In this document: positions 24,765-36,143 of the stretch, piece after piece | How positions within the stretch are numbered: the first letter of the stretch is position 1 | How the letters are laid out: each line of letters opens with the position of its first letter | NCBI GenBank assembly: GCA_021014945.1 | Contig: MU266351.1 | Location: 124,001 to 188,000, forward strand | Origin: Leucogyrophana mollusca | Taxonomy: Eukaryota > Basidiomycota > Agaricomycetes > Boletales | Direction: 5' to 3' | DNA: 64,000 nt | Position numbers and translations under genes: made by a program | The notes under the pieces: generated by a model | What the model was told of the DNA's origin: nothing | The model's input: only the letters and a program-made list of their open reading frames with translations | The model's database searches: none

Positions 24765-27279
24765 TCACCAGAGCTTCCCGAAAACACTCGTTCGTACGGC
24801 AGCACTTGATCCACCGAGAAGAATCCCCATCCCTTCTTGTATCGCAACGCTAACAGGTCGCATGGGAGCAGAATCGTACACATGTGGACAGGGCTGCGGA
24901 AGAGCGGTCGGGACAAGATTGGGATTCTCGAGTTCGCGCTCATATCGGGATGGCTGTCGGGGCGTGTTACCCAGTTCATCATACTGGGGTGATTCGAAGA
25001 CGCGGCGCGCGGAGCGGAGCTTTCCGAGGACCTGCTCGTAAAACGCGATTTCGCCATCTAGATGCTCCTTGGTGATGCAACCGAAGTCTTCCAGCTTTTG
25101 TGCATGATACGTCTCCATTTCCGCCATGGTGGTATTCAACACTGTTTCACAACGGGATGCCATCTCTTCGCTTGACTAGAAGACTGCGTAAGTTGAATTG
25201 AAGTGGAGTGATCAGCGCAACGTACGTTTCCTTCCCTGATGGCATCTTTGTATCGAGATATGGTGGACTGATGTGTTTCAATGATTCCCTGCAAAAGATG
25301 AGACGATGTTGCTGGCGGAAAGTTTCGGTGGGCTCTCACCTCGTAAGAAAGGTAGGGATGAGCAACGCCCTTCAGTGCCTCGTGAGTAGCAAGCTGAGTC
25401 CGTCTTGCCTGCACAAAACCCACGTCGCATCGACGATTCATAACACGTAGCAGGGGATCAGGGGCCTACGTGGTCATCGTACAGATCCGCCACACTTTGC
25501 AGCGCTTCTGACGTTTTTTGAGTTGCCTTGGTAAGCTTCAGGCAGTCTGCATGACGTTTAAGTTCCTGAACGCCCTGAAAAGAGATAGGATATACCTTCG
25601 CACCCCTCGCGCCAACACCAAGCACCTTCTTCGTTCATAAGACCTTTTACTCTGGAGGAACTTCCTTCCTCTTCCTCGCTGATGCCCGTCGCTGGGGCCG
25701 ACGATAGGCGCTGCGAGGTGATCATGGACAGCAGAGAGTATGACAACAAACGTTCAGCCTTGGACATCTCTGCAGATGGAGGCGTCAATGGCTACTGGAC
25801 CTGGTAGCTCTTGCTGTCTGACCTAGTCTCGCTTCCCGAACTCGACCGAAGACACTTCGTAGACCTTGCACGCTTTTCCCGACACCTCGGGTGTAATTGT
25901 CGAACCGATCGACGCTTTCCGTTGCCTCGTCAACATCGATGTTGAAAGCGGGGTGGAGTACATGCGCGAAAAACGATGGGCCCGCCACAAGCATAGAAAG
26001 ATGTTGAGGTATCAGTCGTGTCCACTCCTTCAAGACAGTTAGCTGGCACCATGCCTGCCGGACGTCAGCACACCTACCGCGTCGTTTTCGCAGCCAAGGA
26101 AGGAGGTGACGACTTCAGCGTATCGCGCAATTGGATGCCGTACCACACGGCCAATGTATCTCTCGAGGTCGCCCCTCCGAGCCTCCACGAAATCCGCACT
26201 AAACCGTCCAGCGTACTGCTTTTCGGGCAGAGGCGGTAGTGCGATACCGGGGAGTCGCTTCAACAACGCTGTGTGGAGGGCGACGAAATGGGAGAAGCGG
26301 CGTTGAACGGTGATACGTGCCGGCGAAAGGGGCGGCTCGACACCATCCTCTTCGATCGCTGAATGAAACAAGGAGGTCACGCTGTATATAGTGTAGGCAC
26401 CAGAAAGTGAGGATGTCCGCTTGGAAGGCGAGTGTACTAGCACTTGGAACTGTGGAACCTTGCTTTGCCAGACAGGACCTGAGTCGACGAAGTGTCTGTC
26501 GGCCTCTCCCAAGCCTAACCTATTTAACCTATTGTCTTCAGCGATCGAATCCTCAGTGGAAAGGCGCTGGTGAGAAGAGGTGGGCTCCGGTACGGGTTCA
26601 TCGCAGCCTTTGAGGACCCACTCCTCTGCCCCGCTGGTGACAAATGCTGAAAATCGATTCAGGCTCTTGCCCCCCAACAAGCTCTGGCGGAAGCTGGGCA
26701 AGACGTTACGCCATTCGCCCGTATTCTGGGGTACGATCGCCAACGTTTCTGGCTTTCTGGTGGGGGAACCACGAGGCGTTATTGAGCTGCTCGAAGCCTC
26801 CTTCCTGCGCTGTCCGTCCGAAGTTGGTGCTGAGATAAAATCGCTCGTGAACTGGCACAGTCCAGATGTAGATGAGATCTTGAGGTAACTAGATAGATAA
26901 CACTCACCGTGTAATATGTGCGAGGCAGCAAACCAGTCTCCCTTTCCCCAGGAGCTACGGTGGTCCTTACCAGACTCCACCCGTCTCCCACCTCCTCCTT
27001 GATCACCTCCAGTTCGTCTCCAGCCTTCACGATAAGCTCCCTGAATTCAACTTTACCCTCGAAATCATAGAGAGCGCGTGCGGGCTGTCCTTCCTGCTCA
27101 AGCGGGTCGTGAAATTCCCGGTCATCATCAGACAGCGAACCGCGCTCCAGATGCTCAGCCCAGGCCGCAGACGAGTTGATCCCAACATCGAATTGCGTCT
27201 CGGACTGCGGTCGCGGGTCTCCAAAAACCAATATGGATGAAGAAGGTGCAGGTTTATTGGCGCGAGGAAGAGTCGCCAT
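24765..27279 (-). CDS. SNX9-like sorting nexin (SH3-PX-BAR)
   Basis: A membrane-curving endocytic or endosomal adaptor. The N-terminal SH3 domain is seen in ARALYDFEGKVEFRELIVKA, GDELEVIKEEVGDGWSLV and TGLLPRTYYT. After a Ser-rich linker comes a PX domain (RRFSHFVALHTALLKRLPGI, LPPLPEKQYAGRFSADFVEA, RRGDLERYIGRVVRHP), the phosphoinositide-binding part. The C-terminal segments (WTRLIPQHLSMLVAGPSFFAH, GVGKSVQGLRSVFGRVREA, MAEMETYHAQKLEDFGCITK) form a helical BAR region, ending in FGKLW at 24765. At least six introns are present; I did not fix every junction. The SH3-PX-BAR order is the metazoan SNX9/18/33 arrangement. Confidence 0.85.
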
Positions 27280-27466
27280 TGGAAAAAATGGTTCAGGACA
27301 TGGAGATAACCTGTCTCAAATTACGCTTCGAGCAGTGCCAGCGCTCTCAGGTGCCAACCACAACGACTCCGTGATTGCGCAAAACAACAGTCGTTCAAGT
27401 TCGTCAAAACGACAAAAACAATTTGTAAAGAATACAAGTCAACACATCCCCAACATCGCACCACGC

Positions 27467-28902
27467 TTACGATTCTTCGGGCGTCTCAGCGTACAGGGAG
27501 GCCATAGAGGCAGGTGGGTACCGGTCTCCATTCGCCCAGTCAGCCTTCTCTGCAATCACTCGGATTTCCTTCACACTCGCTGGGCTGAGTTGGACTTTCA
27601 CGGCATCAAGATTCTCCTTCAGATACTGAAGTGGCAAATTATGAGCGACAGCAGTGAACGACGAAAAGGTAATGCAGTACGTACTTTGATTTTCTTCGTA
27701 CCGGGAATCGGGATGACATCGTCGCCCTGTGCAAGCAGCCAGGCGAGAGCAACCTGTCCAGCGGTTGCACCGTATTGATCCCCAATCGTCTGCAGACTCC
27801 CAGCAAGTTTCAAGATATTCGGGAAGTTCTCATGCGAGTATCTATGGGCAAGGGTTACATGTCCGCCAATGAGATTAGCTACAATGCGGGGCTTACCGAG
27901 GGACCATCCTCCTAAAGTCACCCTCTTCAAAATCATCTGGGGATTTCTGCAAAGGTCTGGTTGAAGAAGTACTTCATTTCGAGTTTCATTGACTCACATA
28001 TTGCCCAGTAATCAGTCCCCTTCCCAGCGGAGAATAGGCAATGATCTTGATGCCCAACTCACGAGAGGTCGCGAGGATGTCGAGGGTCTCGATATCCAGG
28101 GTGAAGGGTGAGTATTCCACTTGCACTGCTGCAATAGGCCTAATTTTCTGTGCACGCCGGAGGGTCGCGGCAGAACACTCCGACAGGCCAAGGTATTTAA
28201 CCTGACCCTTACTACCAGGCAACGGTAAGTTGCGCATGGGCACATGAATACCCGACCACTTACTCGACCAATTCGCCCATCGCTCGCACTGTCACCTCGA
28301 TGGGAACGTCTGGATCCGGCCTTTAGGGGTCAAATTAACCACAGTTCTGCCCCTACCCGTGGGCTTGCGCACCTGTGGAGGTAGTACAGATCCACCTTTT
28401 CTACTCCAAGTCGCTCAAGGGATCGCTCAAAAGAAGCCTTCACACTTGCTGGAGATCCGTCCACTCCTGACTTTTTGCTACGGTTGACTCCAAACTTCGT
28501 GGCCAAGAAGATCTCGTTGCGCTTTCCGGTTCTCTTAAACCTATAAAGCGAGGAAGTTCGACACAACCCGACTTCGACTTTGAGGCGCACGTACCACTTG
28601 CCGATGAGCTCTTCCGAATCTAAGCAAAGAGGTGGCTCGATGAGGCGTTTGGCACAGAGGGCATAACACACATACCTCCATAGATGTTGGCAGTGTCCCA
28701 GAAGGTACACCCACTCTCATAAGCGGCATCCAGAACCTGCGTGTGTACAAAATCAGCAATGTCACCTCGAAAGTGAACAAAGCTTTACCTTGAATCGCTC
28801 TTCATCGGATTCGACCTGGCCATAGAAAGCGGAGATGCCCATGGCACCGAAACCAATTGCGGAAACATCATCGACACCTATCTTGCGGGTAGGGTAAGAC
28901 AT
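27467..28902 (-). CDS. Aldo-keto reductase, YakC/AKR13-like
   Basis: NADPH-dependent aldehyde/ketone reductase of the group with N-terminus [18 protein letters not shown]. Catalytic positions visible: Asp and Tyr in FWDTANIYG, Lys in EIFLATKFG, His in DLYYLHR. Further family blocks are [50 protein letters not shown] and [14 protein letters not shown]. The gene starts at 28902, ends at 27467 with PEES, and has about six short introns. A TATATAAA element (28970-28977) lies about 70 bp upstream. It belongs to a different AKR branch from the two tandem genes that follow. Confidence 0.9.
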
Positions 28903-29354
28903 TGTTGATGAAACTTGTGCGATCTGCCTGAGAAATTGCTGGTAGGTGTGGGGAAGAAGCTCATGTAGTTTATATATGTTTTCTATAGCCCCTTACTAAG
29001 TGGTTCTGACGTCGACGGCTGAATAAACACCAGTCGATAATATCGCAGCGTTCTCAAGGTTTCCGATCTCTGCGCACAAGATGACGATAGGCGCTTTCTG
29101 GAGTGTACGCTAGCATTGCGGCTGCAGGTGACGCGGCCTCAAGGCGGCACATAGAAGCTGGCGTAAGCCTGGAATCAAGTTCATGCGAGGTGCAGGCGAA
29201 GACGAGAAGACTGAGTGACAATGAGTCCATCCGGAGCTCAGTTTGCTGATTTGTATTTGGCATCACAGACTTGGATTCGGGGCCGCGTTATCACTGACAT
29301 TGACTCCAACAAGATACCCCCATGTGCCTTTCCCTGTCCGAGTCTCTGACGTGT
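28903..29354. other. Intergenic region between two aldo-keto reductase genes
   Basis: Holds the promoter of the left AKR, including the TATA element at 28970-28977, and the 3' end of the next AKR. No further gene seen. Confidence 0.4.
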
Positions 29355-30612
29355 TCACTTGCAGTCAGGGAATCCAAGTCCTCCCCATCCGGTCCACGCA
29401 GGATGACAAGCGCGGAAATGGTGAGTCTCGTCGATCTTGTGAAGTTCATCGATCTCCGCATCGGTGAGGTCCACAATCTTGGCATTGTCTGCAAAACCCC
29501 AGGTTAACTCCATGCCATTTTTGACGTACAGAAAGCACTCACTGAGGATACGCTCGTTAGTCACCGATTTTGGCAGAACTGTGTTTAGATGCCTCTTCAT
29601 CAGCTCGGGGAACAAAGAGACCATCTCTTATGGGGCCACTTGCCTGTATGGCCTGGCTTGTTGGCGTGCAAGGAGATCAAGATGTTGGCGGGCTGTACGC
29701 CATACTTCTCTGCAATCTTGTTCACGGCAGTGTTCTTCAGCAATGGGGAGTTGTCGGAACCCAATGGGGAATACGCGGTGAGGACGATTCCCTTGCTCTG
29801 ACAATATGCGACAACATCGTGCTGTGGGCACGAACTAATATGGGCGGCGGTTTTAAGAACCTCTCTAGCTGTGCAGCCTGTGGGGGATAAACTCACGGGT
29901 GGAGCTCGATCTGGTTAACGGCAGGCACGACTCTGGCTACCTTGAGGAGTCGTTCGAGGTACTCCACGGAGAAGTTGGATACGCCTAGAATAAACAGTGA
30001 GCTATCTGACTTGGCGGTCTTTGTAAGTGAAGACAATAGCTGACCAATTGCTTTGAGCTTCTCTGGATGAGCGAGATGAACGTCCTCCATGGCTTTCCAG
30101 GTATCGAGCCAATCATAATCCTTGTCAGCTTTACCGTCTCTCGTCATGGGGGCAGGCCAGTGCATGAGCCCTGTATCAAGCGTTTATCAGCCTGATACCA
30201 ACTGCATCTTCCGAGACTCACAAAGGTCAATATATGGGGTATCGAGTTTGGACAAGGAGGCTTCTAGTGCCTCGGGGACGTGTCTCTGGTCTGGATTGTC
30301 GAGTTTTGTGGTCACAAAGACCTGATCTCTTGGCACACCGGACGCCTTCAATCCTTGGCCGACTTCCGTCTCGTTCGCGTAACCCGCGGCGGTGTCAATA
30401 TGTCTATAGCCATTCTTCAGCGCAAACTCCACAGCGTGTTCGACCTGCCCCGGCTTCGATTTCCAGGTTCCTGTAATGAAAATGAATGATGATAGCACAT
30501 GTGAGTGCTCAGAAACGCTTCGATCCCTTTCATTGATGGTCCCATGCTTACCCAGTCCAACCGTAGGCATGATGGCGCCCGTGTTCAAGGTAACTGACGT
30601 AGATGCTGGCAT
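29355..30612 (-). CDS. Aldo-keto reductase, GCY1/YPR1-like (tandem copy A)
   Basis: NADPH-dependent reductase of the AKR3/AKR5-like glycerol-dehydrogenase/aldehyde-reductase type. N-terminal block LNTGAIMPTVGLGTWKSKPG; catalytic Asp and Tyr in YRHIDTAAGYANE, Lys in VFVTTKLDN, His in YLMHWPAP. Then AIGVSNFSVEYLERLLKVA, VVPAVNQIELHP, IVLTAYSPLGSDNSPLL and SVTNERIL. The end AWTGWGGLGFPDCK is the same as in the neighbour at 30879. The sequence is interrupted by seven or so small introns. It and its neighbour are a clear tandem duplication. Confidence 0.93.
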
Positions 30613-30878
30613 TCTGAAGGTGCGAGTGGGTTTACGGATGAAAGGTATGGGCTTTCTTGCTCAAGTGGTCGCCCTTTATCGCCTTTAAAACGCGATAGCC
30701 ACTGCTAATTTTACCAGTCAGCTGACAGGCGCTGCGAGAGATTGTGCGCTCCCAAGTACGGTCCATGTGGCCGAGGAGTCACGGTGAGATAGTGGCTGGT
30801 AATAATATACATTCGATGCATACGTACAAGGGCCTCTCTTTAAGGCGCTGGTATAAACTAAGAGACTTCTCTAGTTGT

Positions 30879-32084
30879 TTACTTGCAGTCAGGGAAACCA
30901 AGACCTCCCCAACCGGTCCAAGCAGGATGACAAGCGCGGAAGTGGTGGGTCTCATTGATCTTGTGAAGTTCGGCAATGTCCTCCTCGGTCAGGTCGACAA
31001 TCTTCGCGTTGTCTGGGCAAGTCATAAGACGTGGAAAACGCACGGAGCAAACAAAACTTACTCAAAATACGTGCATTGGTCACTGACTTCGGGAGTACTG
31101 TAAAAGGGGGTGATGGCGTCAGCGGATAGCGAACAAGACTTGATCGGACTTCGCACCCGTGTGGCCGGGCTTGTTTGCGTGCAAAGAAATAAGGATGTTC
31201 GCAGGCGGTACACTGTATTTATCCGCAATCTTGTTGACAACGGGGTTTTTCAATAACGGGGAGTTATCGGAACCCAAGGGAGAATAAGCCGTAAGAATGA
31301 TGCCTTTCTTTTGGCAATACTCCACAACATCATCTTGGGGGCAAGAACTGGAGACGAAGTTTTCAGTAACACGATGATAGTCGTGATAGGAAAGGCGCAC
31401 GGATGGAGCTCAATTTGGTTGACTGCAGGCACAACCTTGGCTACTTTGAGAAGCCTCTCGAGGAACTCGACCGAGAAGTTGGAAACGCCTTCCAAACCAG
31501 GATTATGAACAAGTTGCCTGGTACGAGTAAAAGCAGCAACTAACCGATGGCTTTGACCTTCTCTGGGTGAGCAAGATAAACATCTTCCATGGACTTCCAT
31601 GTATCGAGCCAATCGTAGGCCTTGTCCGCTTTGCCGTCCTTGGTCATAGGAGCAGGCCAATGCATGAGCCCTGTGAGAGTTTAAACCCGATAGATTTGTC
31701 GAGGATGTCCAATACTCACAGAGGTCGATATACGGAGTACCAAGCTTGGATAACGAGGCCTCCAAAGCTTGAGGAACATGTCTTTGATCAGGGTTATTCA
31801 GCTTTGTGGTCAAGAAGACGCTCTCTCTGGGGACGCCCGAAGCCTTCAGTCCTTGGCCAACCTCTGGCTCATTCTGATATGCCGCGGCCGTATCGATGTG
31901 TGTGTATCCATTCTTCAACGCGAACTCGACAGCGTGTTCGACTTCGCCAGGAGCTGACTTCCACGTGCCTTCATCAATCCGGTGATTAGCTACCAAATGA
32001 AATTCGCGTTGCATGATACTCACCGAGGCCGACCGTAGGCATGATGGCCCCGGTGTTGAGGGTAACGGAGGTTGTCGCAGGCAT
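30879..32084 (-). CDS. Aldo-keto reductase, GCY1/YPR1-like (tandem copy B)
   Basis: Paralogue of the gene at 29355 with the same exon plan. It starts at 32084 and ends at 30879. Catalytic Asp/Tyr in YTHIDTAAAYQNE, Lys in VFLTTKLNN, His in YLMHWPAPMTKD. Other blocks are AIGVSNFSVEFLERLLKVAK, VVPAVNQIELHP and ILTAYSPLGSDNSPLLKNP. Differences from copy A are spread evenly and mostly conservative, so both copies look functional. The substrate is not predictable; these enzymes act on small aldehydes, sugars and ketones. Confidence 0.93.
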
Positions 32085-32433
32085 CTTGTAGGCTGAAGAT
32101 AAGGCGAGGATAGTTTCAGGGAGTTTGTCGAGTCGGTTGGAGCACTCCTGTTAATTTATACTTGTCATCCCGCGGTTGCAAATTATTATTCCGACAGCTG
32201 ACAAATCTGGCGAAGACACTGGGATAGGGCGGACACCCGTTATCAGTCGCCATTGGAGTTTGCCCTGGGTGACTTGGGTGTGCTGGCAAAACCTCGGCGA
32301 ACGCGTTCAGAATCGAATCACGTGATCGTATGGCTAGCGTCTTTTCTTCGCACATGGGACTTTTTAAAGGACGCCCTTTCTCCCCAGCGGCCAGTCACGC
32401 GGATAGCGGCCCGATGAGCTCCTGGCGTCCATA
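32085..32433. other. Intergenic region between AKR copy B and the OYE-like gene
   Basis: Promoter of AKR copy B on the left and the 3' end of the OYE-like gene on the right. No other element recognised. Confidence 0.4.
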
Positions 32434-34208
32434 TCAGAGGAGACAGTAGGCAATGGAAAGTACAACCGCGAGCGGTCCCAGTCGCTTCAGCAGCATAATA
32501 ATGCTCCAATCCACCCAAACCCACATTCCAACTAGTGCTCCCAACCACCCAAGGTTGTAGTCGATTGCCGGCGCCGGCGTGCTATCGCCTTTGATCGACA
32601 TGCTTCTGCCTTTGACCATCTGGGAGGCGGCGATGGCTCTCATCCTAACAGAATACCAAGCCATCCCGACGCCTGCACCAATAAGTCTGATACGCGGCAG
32701 CCAGGATGGGACATGCGATTCTACGTCTGGCTCTCGTGCGAAGGGATGATCATCTGACCCATAATGGTCTATACGTACACTGACGCTCGAGTTACTTCGC
32801 AATGCTCGAAGCCTTGTAGGCAGATCGGGACAGAGTATGGCACCTCTTCCGATGCCGAGAAGATCGGCATGCTGAGCAGCGAGAGCAGCATCAAGATGTG
32901 ACGGCGAGCGCAAACCGCCTGTGAGAAGGACCAGAGGGGTGGTAGATGCAGACGTAGGTGCAGACTTCAATTCTTGCATTGCTTTCTTGGAGAACTCGGC
33001 AAAGAAAGCTTGGCGGCTAGATGTCGACTGGGAACCCGATGAAACGAAGTCTACCAAAAATGAGTCCCGTACAAAAAAAGCTGTATTTAATGCACCATCA
33101 ACACACCAGGTTTTTCATAGTCTCCACCACTGATTTCGATAAAATCGACAGCCCAGCCGGCAATGGTACGGATATGGTTTAGGACACGGTGGTCTTCTTT
33201 CGCTGCCCATTCCGAGGAGCTCCCCGATTCGGCATAGTCGGCGGAGTTGATCTTCACCCCTACGATGAAATGGGGCGGAACGACAAGGCGAACCGCCTCC
33301 ACAATCTCTTGCGCTAGTCGAAGCGCATTGTTGGGCTCAGCAGAATACCTATCTTGTCGTATATTGCTCTAAAGAGCAGTTCGGTTGGCATCTGGATTCA
33401 AAATCAATCATCGTGCGCACTTTGGGATTTACGAATTGGGCAAGAAGATCTATATGTCACGTTGGTCCGGCTGTGATAAATCACAAGGACGTCCACTCAC
33501 AGCCATGCGCGACGTGTATTTGAACACCATCAAAACCTGATCTGAAGGCTAACAATGCACCCCTAACAAATCCCTCCTTTGTGGCCTCGATATCTTCAAT
33601 GGTCATTTCTTGCGGGACAGGGAACATTGCCCGGTAAAACAGAGCTGACTCCCGGCTTTCGTTTGCACTGATTGCAGAAACGCCACTAAGTTCAGCGCGT
33701 CTACTAAAGCCCACGCGAACAGCGCTTGGAGCGAGAGGTGCAGCTCCGAGAGGACGGCCCCCGAGGACGTTGGGAGACTGTCGCCCTGCATGCGATAGCT
33801 GCATAATGGCCAGCGTCTGGGACGCGTCATCCTTTTTGTGAGTTTGGCTGGTTGTGCCATGTATGGTACGCGCCAAAGCCTCGAACGGCTTTAGGGAATC
33901 CTCATCGAGGACGGGAGGCACAATTATGTCGCGTCCTAGAGTCAGGTGTTTTGGAGAGACTTGTACATTTCCCGTGATGACGATTCCCCAGGCGTGTTTC
34001 GCCCATTCAGCGTACAGACCGATATGATAAGCGTTGGGAGGACTCCCCCCAAAGGCCCCCAGGTGCTCATACAGGGCCACCTAGTCATTAACAACATGAG
34101 TTCAACGTCAATTGCTTAGTAAAGTGCTTCGGGCTCAACCTTCACTAGTCTGTTTTGAACAGTTCGGCCGCATGGCAACTGGGCGGGAGAGAAAACACCG
34201 ATTTCCAT
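32434..34208 (-). CDS. NADH:flavin oxidoreductase / old yellow enzyme family protein with C-terminal membrane tail
   Basis: FMN-dependent ene-reductase-type protein. The start at 34208 gives MEIGVFSPAQLPCGRTVQNR, which splices (intron from gttgag to gactag near 34090) to LVKVALYEHLG. Barrel motifs follow: GIVITGNVQVS, LAIMQLSHAGRQSP, GFDGVQIHVAHGYLLAQFVNPK, GVKINSADY, FIEISGGDYE, LLTGGLRSPSHLD, LGIGRGAI. After the barrel there is an extra region with GAGVGMAWYSVRM and two C-terminal hydrophobic segments (GWLGALVGMWVWVDWSIIML and GPLAVVLSIAYCLL), suggesting a membrane anchor. Classical OYE is soluble. Lies between the AKRs and a divergent SDR. Confidence 0.88.
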
Positions 34209-34796
34209 GATAAGACGTTCGTTTCCAGGACTATTAGTAGTAGGGAAAGCCTTGTAGGTGCATCCTCCTCAGTTAGTCGAGTCTTCGGGAAGAGATTGAA
34301 GCAAGCAAAAACCGAGTACGTAAGACGACCTTGCCGGCTATGCTCGTCAGGTTTGCCACGCCAACAGTCGATCAGCGATATGGTGAGTCCTGATGGCTTA
34401 TGTATCACATATGATAAAAACGCCTACAAGCACTCGCTGTTGTCACAGCATTCCCAGCTATTCGCGGGCCAGGCAGACCCGAAACCATCTGCCATTCTGG
34501 ATGAAAATCATTCACGTAAAAACTGAAGCCTGTGAGTGAACGCCGGTTGGTTTATCATCTGAATCAGCTGCCCAGTGAACTGGCTTCTCTGACCACACAC
34601 ATGACTCAGAGGTGCATAAACGGACCCGAAGATGACTTAGCTGCGGAGGAAATGACGAAGCCCATAGACACCCATAAAAGGGGCCACGCACAAGGTGATC
34701 GATGTGCTCTTAAGACGCAACAACGTGACCTCCTTAGGCTCAAACTGGGACACCCGTGCCGCCAACCTACCTCGATCCTCACAAGTTGAATCGAAA
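34209..34796. promoter_or_regulatory. Divergent promoter region of the OYE-like and SDR genes
   Basis: 588 bp between divergent starts. No repeat, RNA or specific operator was recognised. The head-to-head arrangement makes co-regulation of the two redox genes plausible, by inference only. Confidence 0.4.
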
Positions 34797-36143
34797 TGGC
34801 ATCTGCTGTGCTGGAACAGTTGTCTGCAAGCAGCATCTTTGATCTTCGCGGCGTCGTCGCTGTCGTCACTGGAGGGGGCTCGGTGAGATCATTGTCTAAG
34901 CAAAGCCACGGACCTTAGTTAACAAGTGTGCCACTATGATAAGGGAATTGGGTTGATGATCAGCTCGACATTGGTCGCCAATGGCGCCACGGTTTACATT
35001 GTGGGGCCTCAGCAAGATGAACTAGACAGGTGCGTTTTCACCCCGGTGACATACATACAGCTCTTTTACAGTCGCGTTGTAGACTCGCTAAAAAGTATAA
35101 TCAAGCGGCTGGGCAAGACAGCCGAAGGGGAAAGATGTACGGTATAGAAGGGGACATCAGGTTAAAGGTAGGTTGCAGTCATATCTTGATCTCTCTGTTA
35201 CCCCCTGACGCAGCTTGCTCCTAGTCAGAAGCCAAACGTCTTGCTGAAGAGATCGAAAAGCGAGAGAAATATATCACGGTCCTCTTCAATAACGCTGGAA
35301 TTCTTGAAGGATCATTCACACCTCCAGCCGAACCCACGGCCGCCTCCTACATCGCCAGCCACTTCGACTCGGTTTCACAGGACCAGTTTAACAACGTCAT
35401 CAACACCAATGCCGTAGGACCGTACTGGCTTACCTTCGCGTTCTTGCCTCTGCTTGAGAAGTGGAAGAATTCCGATGACCTGGCGACGAAGAAGTTCGTC
35501 CCCCAAGTGATCATGACGAGCAGTATGAATGGGTGGACTAAGGTTGCCGATTTGTCGCATTAAGGTTCTATGGAGTGCTCATGTTCTTGTGCCATTGTAT
35601 AGGATTCCAATACTGCTGGACGCTCCTATCCATATATGTTTTCGAAGAGCGCTATCGGCCATTTCACCTCTTCATTGGCTCACGAACTACTCCCTCTTGG
35701 AATCAGAGTCAATGGAATTGCCCCTGGCAAGTGATATTTTCCCTCCTTCTCCATTCTCGTCGCTGACCGTCGATTCTTCCCCTCTTCCAGGATACTTCGT
35801 TTCTCAGGTATTCACCATTTCACTTCGGGCGTGACATAGGCATTCTTGTTTACTCGCTGCCGGGGAATATAGATGAGCTCACCTGGGATGATCGACCCGG
35901 AAACCGGCGCCTCTTTGTCACCACCCGGAACGGTCCACCCCTTTGAGGTTCCTACTGTTCCATCCGGCTCAAATCGTGATATGGGCTCTCTTGCCCTTTT
36001 CCTTGTAGCCAATTGGTTTGTGAATGGAGAGACAGTCTTGATAGACGGTGGCGTAAGTTCCCCAGTCATATTTGGTGTTGCATCGAGGTCACTAAGAGAA
36101 ATCCCTCACTTAGACTCTCCTGAAGCACCCATCGTCGTATTAG
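34797..36143 (+). CDS. Short-chain dehydrogenase/reductase (classical SDR)
   Basis: NAD(P)-dependent Rossmann-fold oxidoreductase. The cofactor motif is split by an intron: VVAVVTGGGS, then GIGLMISSTLVANGATVYI. NNAG is in TVLFNNAGILEG, the active-site Ser in VIMTSSMNG, and Tyr-x-x-x-Lys in SYPYMFSKSAIGH, followed by LLPLGIRVNGIAPG. The last intron (gtaagt after LIDGG, acceptor at 36114) gives the typical C-terminus LIDGGTLLKHPSSY ending at 36143; reading through instead gives an atypical tail to 36163. About seven introns. Divergent from the OYE-like gene. Confidence 0.9.

Noticed and set aside
27467..36143. Secondary-metabolite gene cluster
   Set aside because: No polyketide synthase, peptide synthetase, terpene synthase, P450 or transporter lies among the redox genes.
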